The translations under genes were made by a program, and so were the position numbers. Under the pieces are notes generated by a model, which was not told the DNA's origin, searched no databases, and saw only the letters and a list, made by a program, of their open reading frames with translations. From Candidatus Methanophagales archaeon (GTDB lineage Archaea > Halobacteriota > Syntropharchaeia > Alkanophagales > Methanospirareceae), in the NCBI GenBank assembly GCA_023131215.1, contig JAGLZV010000091.1:1-11062 (forward strand): 11,062 nucleotides of DNA. The letters are read 5' to 3'. Positions 1-5,723 of the stretch are shown one piece after another; the stretch's first letter is position 1, and each line of letters opens with the position of its first letter.

Positions 1-1067
1 AAACTCATGTCCATCACCTCCGGAGGATGCCCGTATGCTGCGCTGAGGTTCACCATTCTGCCTTCGGAAAGCAAATACAGCTTCCTGCCATCTCCCATCC
101 TGTATTCAACCACGTTTTCTTTTATCTCGTTTTTCGCCACCGCCTTTTCTTCTAAGTCGTTTATGTTTATCTCGACATTAAAATGACCCGTATTGGCGAG
201 AATTGCACTGTCTTTCATCAACTCGATATGCTCTCCTCTTATAACAGAAATATCGCCAGTAGCAGTGATAAAGAGGTCGCCAATTTTTGCCGCTTCTCGC
301 ATTGGCATCACCCTGTATCCGTCCATAACCGCCTCCAGTGCTTTCCTCGGGTTTGTTTCCACCACTACCACATTCGAGCCGAGTCCTTTTGCCCTCAGCG
401 CTACTCCTCGTCCACACCACCCATATCCTGCTACCACAACGACTCTGCCTGCGAGAAGAAGATTTGTCGCGTTCATTATCCCGTGGATCGTGGATTGCCC
501 GGTTCCATATCTGTTATCAAACATCATTTTCGTTTCCGCATCGTTAACCGATATAACAGGAAAGCCCAACTTGTTCTCTCTCGCTCTTGCGTGATGCCTT
601 ATCACGCCCGTAGTTGTCTCTTCGCATGCACCCTTTATGTTTGTCATCAGACCTTCATGCTTCGTATGAAGTGCAGTAATAGCATCGCCACCGTCGTCAA
701 GCACCACCGCAGGTTCTATCCCAAGCGCTTCATCTATGCATTCATAATATTCATCCTCACGCTCACCTCTAAATGCATAAGTTTTTATTCCAAGCGAAGC
801 CAAAGCAGCAGCAATGTCATCCTGCGTAGAGAGCGGATTTGCGGCACTAAGCGAAACCTCTGCACCACCTGCTCTTAGTGCTAAGATAAGATTCGCGGTT
901 TCAACCGTGACATGCAAACACGCCGTCACAGTTACGCCTTCTAACGGTTTCTCATGCTCGTATCGCGCTCTTATCATGCCCAAAACTGGCATTCTCCCGC
1001 TGACCCACTCTATTCTCTTTTTCCCGCCTTCTGCAAGGTTTATGTCCTTTACTATATAATCTTTCAT
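1..1067 (-). CDS. ahcY: Adenosylhomocysteinase (archaeal S-adenosyl/S-inosylhomocysteine hydrolase), 3' end outside window
   Basis: Cytosolic NAD-dependent enzyme that reversibly splits the SAM-methylation by-product into homocysteine and a nucleoside. In methanogens the relevant family members prefer S-inosylhomocysteine (family knowledge). The first 355 codons are present; the family is about 410-425 residues, so the C-terminal NAD-binding tail lies off the left edge. Visible: substrate-site H52, NPLSTQDD (78-84), DDGGD (124-128), CEETTTG (148-154), then K180, D184 and N185 in ETKMMFDNRYGTGQST. The Rossmann motif GYGWCGRG is at 214-221, the ribose-binding acid is E237 (VETNP), and NTGHF (292-296) and GHPPEVMDMS (346-355) follow. 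The start is ATG at 1065-1067 with AAGGTGGT about 8 bases upstream. The GYGWCGRG loop differs from the usual GYGxVGKG but keeps the glycines. Identification is secure; adenosine versus inosine specificity cannot be read from the sequence. Confidence 0.96.
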   Translation of the reverse strand, partial: MKDYIVKDINLAEGGKKRIEWVSGRMPVLGMIRARYEHEKPLEGVTVTACLHVTVETANLILALRAGGAEVSLSAANPLSTQDDIAAALASLGIKTYAFRGEREDEYYECIDEALGIEPAVVLDDGGDAITALHTKHEGLMTNIKGACEETTTGVIRHHARARENKLGFPVISVNDAETKMMFDNRYGTGQSTIHGIMNATNLLLAGRVVVVAGYGWCGRGVALRAKGLGSNVVVVETNPRKALEAVMDGYRVMPMREAAKIGDLFITATGDISVIRGEHIELMKDSAILANTGHFNVEININDLEEKAVAKNEIKENVVEYRMGDGRKLYLLSEGRMVNLSAAYGHPPEVMDMS

Positions 1068-1184
1068 AAAATCAAACCACCTTGTCCATCTTTGCTGAAC
1101 CAATGAATCTACTACATAAAAACCTTTTTATTTTCTTATGATTTATAACGGGAAATAGAGTAGAGGTGAGAGGGAAAGAGAAAA
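1068..1184. promoter_or_regulatory. Divergent promoter region between ahcY and rpoF
   Basis: AT-rich 117-bp spacer between two genes reading away from each other. For rpoF, candidate TATA elements are the TTTTTATTTT stretch near 1126-1135 and TTTATAA at 1142-1148; GAGGTGA at 1163-1169 and a purine run precede the ATG at 1185. For ahcY, a TTTTTATGT-like element near 1116-1124 (minus) lies upstream of AAGGTGGT (1076-1084, minus). Exact start sites cannot be fixed by eye. Confidence 0.5.
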
Positions 1185-1556
1185 ATGATAGTAAAGGAGA
1201 TAATTAATGAAACGACCTTGACGCTTACAGAAGCGAAGGAAATATTGAAAGCTCAGAGGGAAGGTGGACAGGGAAAAGAAAAGAAAGAGGGGACGGGAGA
1301 GGAGGAAATGAGGTATGAGAGGAGAAAAGCCTCTGAGCATACAACAAAGTTTGCCAAACTTGGAGCGAAAGAGTCAAGGGCGCTTATAAATGAGCTTTTG
1401 GAGTTGGAGAAAACGAAAGAGGAAATTGCTGTGAGGATTGCTGACCTGATGCCAAAAAGCAAAAATGAGGTCCGAGCAATTTACGCGAAGGAAAGATTCA
1501 CACTTACAGAGGCGAACATAGAAAAAATACTCGATTGCGTTGCAAAATATGAATGA
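1185..1556 (+). CDS. rpoF: DNA-directed RNA polymerase subunit Rpo4 (RpoF)
   Basis: Subunit F of the archaeal RNA polymerase, the partner of Rpo7/RpoE in the stalk that binds emerging RNA and helps promoter opening (family knowledge). The protein is 123 residues. The N-terminal strand and helix (LTLTEAKEILKAQ, 12-24) and the HRDC-like C-terminal part are clear: KFAKLGAKESRALINELLEL, then EIAVRIADLMPKSKNEVRAIYAKERFTL and a final IEKILDCVAKYE. Between them (about 25-42) is a low-complexity Lys/Glu/Gly insertion that makes the protein longer than the roughly 105-117 residues usual for the family. It is followed by DUF655 with an 8-base overlap, the conserved euryarchaeal order rpoF-DUF655; the ribosomal gene rpl21e often found upstream is replaced by divergent ahcY. 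Confidence 0.94.
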   Translation: MIVKEIINETTLTLTEAKEILKAQREGGQGKEKKEGTGEEEMRYERRKASEHTTKFAKLGAKESRALINELLELEKTKEEIAVRIADLMPKSKNEVRAIYAKERFTLTEANIEKILDCVAKYE

Positions 1557-2151
1557 AAAAAAGAGTGGTATAGAGAAGGAAAGGGAGGGAGGGAGGGAAA
1601 AGAAACGAGAGACGTCTGCTCGAGTCCTCGATTATTTACCCTATGGACATCCGGATGACACTCGACCGGTATATCAGAAGAAGCCACTTGTTCAGGCTGT
1701 TGGCGAGGATAAGTTCGTCTTAATGGAGCTTTCGCCGAAGAGAGATAAAATTCCTGTGGTGTATGAACGCGTGTATATTGGAGAAGGCGAGCGAGAAGTA
1801 ATAGACCATGTGATCAAGAGATTGAGATATAGGGAACTAACGCCGACTGCGAAGGTGGAACTTTCTTTTTTATTGGAGAAAATAGTAAAGGAGGATGAAA
1901 AAAGGTTCATACGGACTTTCAACGAAGCAAAACCTATCACTACGAGATTGCATACACTTGATTTGCTGCCCGGGATAGGGAAGAAATTGATGTGGGCGAT
2001 ATTGGAGGAGAGGAAGAAAGGAGCGTTTTCCGACTTCGAAGACCTCATGAAAAGAGTGAAAGGGCTTCACCATCCTGAGAAGATAATTGCAAAGCGAATA
2101 GAAGAGGAAATAATGGATGAGGATACTAAATATAAGATTTTTACATCTTAA
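1549..2151 (+). CDS. DUF655 family protein (predicted RNA-binding, helix-hairpin-helix)
   Basis: Archaeal DUF655 (COG1491) protein, predicted to bind nucleic acid and typically encoded between rpoF and the rRNA methyltransferase gene rsmA; its exact function is not known. With ATG at 1549 it has 200 residues; TTG at 1540 would add three. Visible parts: a charged, repetitive N-terminus (1-23); the family hallmark VLDYLPYGHPDD (26-37); an OB/S1-like central stretch (FVLMELSP...VYERVYIGEG, 56-80); and a helix-hairpin-helix LDLLPGIGKKLMWAILEERK (137-156) continuing to FSDFEDLMKRVKGL. The start overlaps the end of rpoF by 8 bases and I see no good Shine-Dalgarno, so translational coupling is likely. 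The N-terminal codons contain a perfect four-tract G run. hdrA rather than rsmA follows, 2 bases after the stop. Confidence 0.88.
   Translation: MNEKKSGIEKEREGGREKKRETSARVLDYLPYGHPDDTRPVYQKKPLVQAVGEDKFVLMELSPKRDKIPVVYERVYIGEGEREVIDHVIKRLRYRELTPTAKVELSFLLEKIVKEDEKRFIRTFNEAKPITTRLHTLDLLPGIGKKLMWAILEERKKGAFSDFEDLMKRVKGLHHPEKIIAKRIEEEIMDEDTKYKIFTS
1583..1597 (+). repeat. Perfect four-tract GGGA run (possible RNA/DNA G-quadruplex)
   Basis: Four GGG tracts separated by single A residues, on the coding (mRNA) strand and 34 bases after the DUF655 ATG. It reads in frame as codons for an Arg/Glu/Gly-rich stretch of the variable N-terminus. It fits the strict G3N1 quadruplex pattern; folding in the cell is not shown. 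Confidence 0.75.
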
Positions 2152-2153
2152 AA

Positions 2154-4181
2154 ATGAAAATAGAAACTCCTCGCATAGGTGTTTATATCTGCCATTGCGG
2201 TGTGAACATAGCAGCGACTGTAGATGTTAAAGAGGTTGCAGAGTTTGCAAACGAGTTCCCTTGTGTAGTCATTGCAAGGGATTACCAGTATATGTGCTCA
2301 GACCCTGGTCAGGAGTTAATAAAGAATGATATAAAAGAGCACGGATTGAACAGAGTTGTTGTTGCCTCCTGCTCTCCGAGGATGCACGAGCTTACATTCA
2401 GAAATGCATGTGAAGATGCGGGTTTGAATGCTTATTGCTTCGAGATGGCAAACATAAGAGAACAGTGCGCATGGGTTCATTTGGATAAAGATAAAGCGAC
2501 GGAAAAGGCAAAGGATTTGGTAGCTTCCGCAGTCAGTAAAGCCGCACTGTTAGAGCCTTTGGAGAGGAAAAAAGTTGGTGTTATACCAAGAGCGCTGGTG
2601 ATAGGAGGTGGAGTAGCAGGAATCTATGCCGCTTTGGAGATTGCGGATAAAGGATTTGAAACGTATTTAGTAGAGAAAGAGCCTTCTATCGGCGGACACA
2701 TGGCTCAACTTGATAAGACTTTCCCGACTTTAGATTGCTCTGCTTGCATACTCACGCCGAAGATGGTGGAAGTTGACAGGCATAAGAATATCCAGTTGCT
2801 CACTTATTCGGATGTGAAAGAGGTAAATGGATACATCGGGAACTATAAGGTGAAGATAAGGAAGAGACCTCGTTACGTAGATGAGCATAAATGCACTGGA
2901 TGTGGGGAATGTGCAGCTGCATGCCTGCTTTGTGGAAGAGTGCCAAATGAATTTGATGCGGGGTTGGCGAAAAGGAGTGCAATATATGTTCCTTTTCCCC
3001 AAGCTGTTCCTTTGATATACACCGTAGATGCAAATCGTTGTATATATATAACGAAAGGAAAATGTGGCAAATATCCAGCGTGTAAAGAAGCATGTCCCGC
3101 GGATGCGATTGATTTCGAGCAGCGCGAGGAAGAGATAGAAGTAGAAGCAGGAACGATTGTGGTTGCAACAGGATACGAGTTGCTTGACCCTTCAGAAAAA
3201 CTGGAGTATGGATATAAATACGATGAGGTTCTGACCGGATTGGAATTTGAAAGGCTTTCTGTTGCTTCGAGTCCTACTGGCGGTAAGATTCTAATAAACG
3301 GCAAGGAGCCAAAAGAAGTGGTTTTCATCTCTTGCGTTGGTTCTCGTTCTCGCAAGGAAGATGAATGTGAATACTGCTCTCGTGTGTGCTGCATGTATAT
3401 AGCGAAACAGGCGCATCTGGTAAGAGAGAAAATTCCCGATGCGGAGGTGAAAGTAATATACAACGATGTAAGAGCGTATGGAAAAGGGTTTGAGGAGTTT
3501 TATAATAGAGCGAGGGAGGAGGGAGTGGAATACATAAGAAAAGAGCTTGAAGACCCCGTAGAGGTAGTAAAAAGAAATGAAGAGGAGAAAAAAGTGGTGA
3601 TAAGAACGCTATGCGAGAGAAAGGAGATGGAAATAGAAGCAGATTTGGTGGTCCTGGCTAATGCAATCGTGCCAAGAAAGGACGCAGAAGAACTGGCTAA
3701 AATATTGAAGATAGCGAGAAGTGCGGATGGATTTTTCTTGGAGGCGCATCCAAAACTCCGCCCCTTAGATACATTTACCGATGGTATTTTCATCGCGGGA
3801 TGCTGTCAGTCGCCAAAGGATATTCCTGACAGCGTTGCGCAGGCGGTTGGAGCGGCAATTAAAGCTTCGATACCTTTGATGAGAGGCGAAGTGGAGATAG
3901 AGCCGCTTGTAGCAGTCGTGAACGAGGATGTTTGCGTGGGGTGCGGAACGTGTGAAGCAATCTGCCCTTTTGATGCTCTTTCTCTCGAAGAGGGTGTGAT
4001 GCGTGTGAATGAAGTGATATGTAAAGGATGTGGTTCATGCGGGTCTGCATGTCCGTCAGGAGCAATTTCAATGGTACATTTCAAGGATGAGCAGATATAT
4101 GCACAGATGGAGGCGATGTTGAGAGAGGTTAGTGTAGTAGTGTATGGAGAGAAATCGTCAACATTTGTCAAAACCAAATAA
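2154..4181 (+). CDS. hdrA: CoB-CoM heterodisulfide reductase iron-sulfur subunit A (HdrA)
   Basis: FAD and [4Fe-4S] subunit of the HdrABC complex. In methanogens it bifurcates electrons from hydrogenase or formate dehydrogenase between ferredoxin and the CoM-S-S-CoB heterodisulfide; in ANME and related archaea the direction may be reversed (family knowledge). Its 675 residues match the usual ~650-670. Visible in order: N-terminal domain with CHCGVNI (13-19), MCSDPGQ (47-53), CSPRMHELTFR (73-83); FAD dinucleotide motif GGGVAGIYAALEIADKG (151-167) with GGHMAQLDKTFPTLDCSAC (180-198); an inserted ferredoxin domain (C247, C250, C253, C257; then C296, C304, C310, C314); C405/C408/C412/C413; and a C-terminal two-cluster ferredoxin (C594-C604, C623-C633). 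The TLDCSAC site has cysteine where some methanogens use selenocysteine. It starts 2 bases after the DUF655 stop, so it is cotranscribed. No hdrB, hdrC or mvhD is in the window. Confidence 0.96.
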   Translation: MKIETPRIGVYICHCGVNIAATVDVKEVAEFANEFPCVVIARDYQYMCSDPGQELIKNDIKEHGLNRVVVASCSPRMHELTFRNACEDAGLNAYCFEMANIREQCAWVHLDKDKATEKAKDLVASAVSKAALLEPLERKKVGVIPRALVIGGGVAGIYAALEIADKGFETYLVEKEPSIGGHMAQLDKTFPTLDCSACILTPKMVEVDRHKNIQLLTYSDVKEVNGYIGNYKVKIRKRPRYVDEHKCTGCGECAAACLLCGRVPNEFDAGLAKRSAIYVPFPQAVPLIYTVDANRCIYITKGKCGKYPACKEACPADAIDFEQREEEIEVEAGTIVVATGYELLDPSEKLEYGYKYDEVLTGLEFERLSVASSPTGGKILINGKEPKEVVFISCVGSRSRKEDECEYCSRVCCMYIAKQAHLVREKIPDAEVKVIYNDVRAYGKGFEEFYNRAREEGVEYIRKELEDPVEVVKRNEEEKKVVIRTLCERKEMEIEADLVVLANAIVPRKDAEELAKILKIARSADGFFLEAHPKLRPLDTFTDGIFIAGCCQSPKDIPDSVAQAVGAAIKASIPLMRGEVEIEPLVAVVNEDVCVGCGTCEAICPFDALSLEEGVMRVNEVICKGCGSCGSACPSGAISMVHFKDEQIYAQMEAMLREVSVVVYGEKSSTFVKTK

Positions 4182-4187
4182 TTAGCC

Positions 4188-4229
4188 TTAAATATTCTTA
4201 CCATATAGTGATTTATAAAAGTGAGGGGT
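4188..4229 (+). promoter_or_regulatory. Promoter and Shine-Dalgarno in front of the DUF433 fragment
   Basis: Directly after hdrA, TTAAATAT (4188-4195) and TTTATAAA (4212-4219) resemble archaeal TATA boxes, and GAGGGG (4223-4228) is 7 bases before an ATG. The first box would give a leader containing the Shine-Dalgarno. The signals of the DUF433 gene therefore look intact although the gene is not. Confidence 0.5.
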
Positions 4230-4235
4230 AGCAAA

Positions 4236-4358
4236 ATGTTTGAAGACAGGATAATCATTGATCCAGAAATAAGGCATGGTAAGCCTATTATAAAGGGGAC
4301 AAGGGTACCCATAGACATAATTTTGATCTTCTCGGATTTTTTATCTTTTGCTTTATAA
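4236..4358 (+). pseudogene. Truncated DUF433 family protein (antitoxin-like), N-terminus only
   Basis: An ATG with upstream GAGGGG opens a 40-codon frame. Its first ~31 residues follow the DUF433 N-terminus closely, with the hallmark GKPIIKGTRVPI. DUF433 proteins are about 70-80 residues and are commonly antitoxins of PIN-type toxins (family knowledge). After IDIILI the similarity ends in a Phe-rich tail (FSDFLSFAL) and a stop, so the HTH-containing rest is missing. The break is only ~15-50 bases from the start of an unrelated HdrA fragment, suggesting a deletion or recombination junction around 4328-4372. No toxin gene follows. A short functional peptide is possible but less likely. Confidence 0.7.
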
Positions 4359-4371
4359 TTTTTTCGCATGA

Positions 4372-4575
4372 AGTTTCAGAGCGATAGAGTTAAAAGAAGA
4401 GGAGAAGCAGTTGGAGGAAATCGTGCTTAGGACGAGAAAATCGTATGTGAACCCTGCGCTGTGTAAAGGCTGCGGTGCTTGTATTCCCGAATGTCCCGTC
4501 AGTGCGATGACACAAAAGCACTTCACATCTGCACAGATAGAGGCGATGGTGAGGAAGGTTGGCGTTACGGTGTGA
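4372..4575 (+). pseudogene. C-terminal ferredoxin tail of a second HdrA-like protein (remnant)
   Basis: A frame open from just after a TGA (4369-4371) to TGA 4573-4575 has no ATG near its beginning. It reads as the end of an HdrA: a GAIEL-like beginning (RAIEL), a charged linker, then NPALCKGCGACIPECPVSAM with the complete CxxCxxCxxxCP cluster site, and HFTSAQIEAMVRKV. The same order ends the intact hdrA upstream (CKGCGSCGSACPSGAI, HFKDEQI, AMLREV). About 90% of the gene and the first C-terminal cluster are missing. GTG at 4423 preceded by GGAGGAAA could start a 50-residue single-cluster ferredoxin, so residual expression is not excluded. The differences from the neighbouring hdrA indicate an old paralogue rather than a fresh duplication. 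Confidence 0.72.
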
Positions 4576-4682
4576 AATTTGTAAACGCTTTTATCCTTGC
4601 TAAATTAAATCTATTGTTGATTCCAGTAAAATCACGTTTATTTCATCTTTTTTGCCCGCTTTATCGATATTACGCTCGAATA

Positions 4683-4886
4683 TCAATGCTCTTTTAGAGT
4701 CCCTTTTGCCACTTCGTCAGGTTGCAGTTGCAAGTCAAATACACTGACATTGCTTTTTTGTTTTTTAAGTATAATGCTGTCATTGTTCTCTTTAATCCCG
4801 ATAACTAGCCTATCATGAGGACTGATACCGATTTTCCCCCGCACTTTGTGCGGTATACGACCTATAAGCTGTCCTCTCTTTCTCAT
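4683..4886 (-). CDS. AbrB/SpoVT-type DNA-binding protein (antitoxin-like)
   Basis: A 67-residue protein with a swapped-hairpin AbrB-like core: RGQLIGRIPHKVRGKIGISP, then DRLVIGI and SIILKK, matching the family pattern of a G-x-hydrophobic-x-IP-x-x-(I/V)-R-x-x-(I/L)-GI-x-x-GD start and a hydrophobic strand. Such small proteins are DNA-binding antitoxins or regulators that usually repress their own operon (family knowledge). The start at 4884-4886 is well supported: TGAGGAGG lies 5 bases before the ATG. The N-terminal strand before RGQL is shorter than usual. The tail (FDLQLQPDEVAKGTLKEH) is a plausible partner-binding segment. No toxin is recognisable downstream: only ~107 bases of non-coding or decayed sequence separate its stop from the HdrA remnant end, with a 28-codon frame of unknown origin on the same strand. 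Confidence 0.65.
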   Translation of the reverse strand: MRKRGQLIGRIPHKVRGKIGISPHDRLVIGIKENNDSIILKKQKSNVSVFDLQLQPDEVAKGTLKEH

Positions 4887-5124
4887 ATATCCTCCTCAAC
4901 GCATCCGCCATATCGGCCTAACAATAATAGCTGGAATGAGTCGCTTTGTGCTCATACTCAGAAATATTATTCTTCAATATCAGCAATAACAGGTAAGCAA
5001 AGTTATGCCCCGTGATACCCAAATTTTGCTGAAAGAGAAAGATAATAATCGAAATTTATGCGCGAGTTTGGCGTTGAGAACCTCATTTCTCGTTGTATAT
5101 AAAGTATAACTTCCTTCTATTTAA
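4887..5124. other. Intergenic stretch without a recognisable gene
   Basis: AT-rich sequence between the AbrB-like gene and the first repeat. It holds the AbrB Shine-Dalgarno (4891-4898, minus), short frames with no family signature (for example ATG 5005 to about 5109, plus), and a TATA-like TATATAAAG near 5096-5104 with no gene behind it on the plus strand. It fits decayed sequence; nothing more can be supported. Confidence 0.4.
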
Positions 5125-5153
5125 GACACGGATTTACACTGATTTACGCGGAC
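5125..5153. repeat. Short period-10 repeat of GATTTAC units
   Basis: GATTTAC occurs at 5131-5137 and 5141-5147 inside a 29-bp stretch that reads on minus as GTAAATCAGTGTAAATCCGTGTC-like sequence. The same word family (AATCTGTGTCAA) recurs in the opposite orientation at 5185-5196 and 5246-5257. Short repeats of this type are, from memory, dispersed in several bacterial and archaeal genomes; the copy number here cannot be seen from one window. Confidence 0.55.
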
Positions 5154-5157
5154 TTAT

Positions 5158-5445
5158 TTAAGTTTGACATTGTTGATCTTTATCATCTGTGTCAATTAAG
5201 CCCTTTCCGGGCTTGCGGGGACGTGGGCAGAGCCCACGAGCGTTAATCTGTGTCAATAATTTATTTTCTCGTTCTGCTGGGAATATAAGTGCAGGGTTTT
5301 TAAACCGATACCACGTAGAAGCGTCGTATTCAATCTTGAAACTTTTGAAAACCTCGTTTTCATAGTATTTTTGCATCATCTCAAATGCCTCATGCCACTC
5401 GGTCTTTATCTTTTCTATTTGCTGCGAAAAATCTTTTTCTTCCAT
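5158..5445 (-). CDS. Small hypothetical protein with a repeat-encoded C-terminus
   Basis: A 95-codon frame from ATG 5443-5445. I do not recognise the family. Residues 1-62 look like real protein: a charged amphipathic helix (EEKDFSQQIEKIKTEWHEAF) followed by an aromatic-rich segment (KIEYDASTWYRFKNPALIFP). From about residue 63 the frame enters the palindromic element, giving INARGLCPRPRKPGKGLID (67-85), then ends in an unrelated DTDDKDQQCQT. The natural C-terminus has therefore probably been replaced or extended by repeat insertion. A TTTAAAAATATTT box on minus (about 5483-5495) is suitably placed, but the Shine-Dalgarno is weak (AAAAGG). It is divergent from the four-cysteine gene at 5527, which may be a functional pairing. 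A longer reading starting upstream would cross the promoter and is not favoured. Confidence 0.45.
   Translation of the reverse strand: MEEKDFSQQIEKIKTEWHEAFEMMQKYYENEVFKSFKIEYDASTWYRFKNPALIFPAERENKLLTQINARGLCPRPRKPGKGLIDTDDKDQQCQT
5185..5257. repeat. Double-hairpin palindromic element between 12-bp direct repeats
   Basis: ATCTGTGTCAAT occurs at 5185-5196 and 5246-5257. Between the copies are two perfect GC-rich hairpins: AAGCCC-TTTCC-GGGCTT (5198-5214) and CGTGGGC-AGA-GCCCACG (5222-5238). The element is much more GC-rich than its surroundings, so it looks like a mobile or selected small palindromic unit rather than drift. It lies inside the frame of the small minus-strand ORF 5158-5445. It could instead be a terminator, but there is no T-run. 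Confidence 0.7.
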
Positions 5446-5526
5446 ATAAAACCTTTTTGCAAGCAAAAAAGCAGGCTTTACCAAAAATATTTTTAAAAAA
5501 TTAAATCTTTGAGATAATTGATAAAA
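5446..5526. promoter_or_regulatory. Divergent promoter between the small ORF and the four-cysteine gene
   Basis: An 81-bp AT-rich spacer with AATATTTTTAAAAAATTAAAT near 5485-5505, which can act as a TATA region in both directions. The plus-strand gene has no clear Shine-Dalgarno before ATG 5527 and could be leaderless or nearly so. Confidence 0.4.
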
Positions 5527-5669
5527 ATGCCAACATGTAAAGACTGCAAGTTTTATACACCAATAGATGAGAAAAAGGGAAATTGTTCTGGACTGGGAGT
5601 GAAGTTTTAGAAGATAGAGATGCAGGGAGGTGTCCTCTGAGGACATTTCAGCCTAAAAACTGGTTATGA
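5527..5669 (+). pseudogene. Frameshifted four-cysteine mini-protein (resembles benzylsuccinate-synthase small subunits)
   Basis: ATG 5527 begins MPTCKDCKFYTPIDEKKGNC and meets TAG at 5608-5610 after 27 codons. In the -1 frame the protein continues (SEVLEDRDAGRCPLRTFQPK, then NWL) to TGA 5667-5669. Joined at the GGG run 5595-5597 it gives about 47 residues with C4, C7, C20 and C36 and an FQPK end. This CxxCxFxP...GxC...C-P...FQ layout recalls the small HiPIP-like [4Fe-4S] subunits of benzylsuccinate synthase and stand-alone relatives in anaerobes; that match is from memory. Loss of one G from a GGGG run (GGG AGT GAA) explains the break. It may be a true mutation, an assembly error in a homopolymer, or slippage; conservation of the second part suggests the break is recent or not real. 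Confidence 0.6.
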
Positions 5670-5723
5670 TTTGACATCTCTCTTATCCACCAAAAGTTAT
5701 CACGATTTTTATATTTATGGAAG

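Noticed and set aside
183..878. Long plus-strand reading frames opposite ahcY
   Set aside because: They are antisense to a clearly conserved minus-strand enzyme and are Cys/Ser/His-rich without any family signature.
2743..2752. Possible selenocysteine site in HdrA (TLDCSAC)
   Set aside because: The codon is TGC, an ordinary cysteine codon; no in-frame TGA is present.
2800..4369. Several minus-strand frames of 90-196 codons opposite hdrA
   Set aside because: They mirror the HdrA coding sequence in other frames, have Ser/Thr/Pro-rich low-information content and no start signals.
4479..4697. Plus-strand 72-codon frame after the DUF433 fragment
   Set aside because: It overlaps the HdrA tail in a different frame; the ferredoxin motif in the other frame is the convincing reading.
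5005..5109. 34-codon plus-strand frame in the intergenic region
   Set aside because: No Shine-Dalgarno, no family similarity, and surrounded by decayed sequence.
5125..5257. CRISPR array
   Set aside because: Repeat words are only 7-12 bp, irregularly spaced and in both orientations, with no uniform spacers or cas genes.
5446..5646. N-terminal extension of the small minus-strand ORF to 162 codons
   Set aside because: The extension crosses the AT-rich promoter and lies antisense to the four-cysteine gene; its translation is hydrophobic and unlike the rest.
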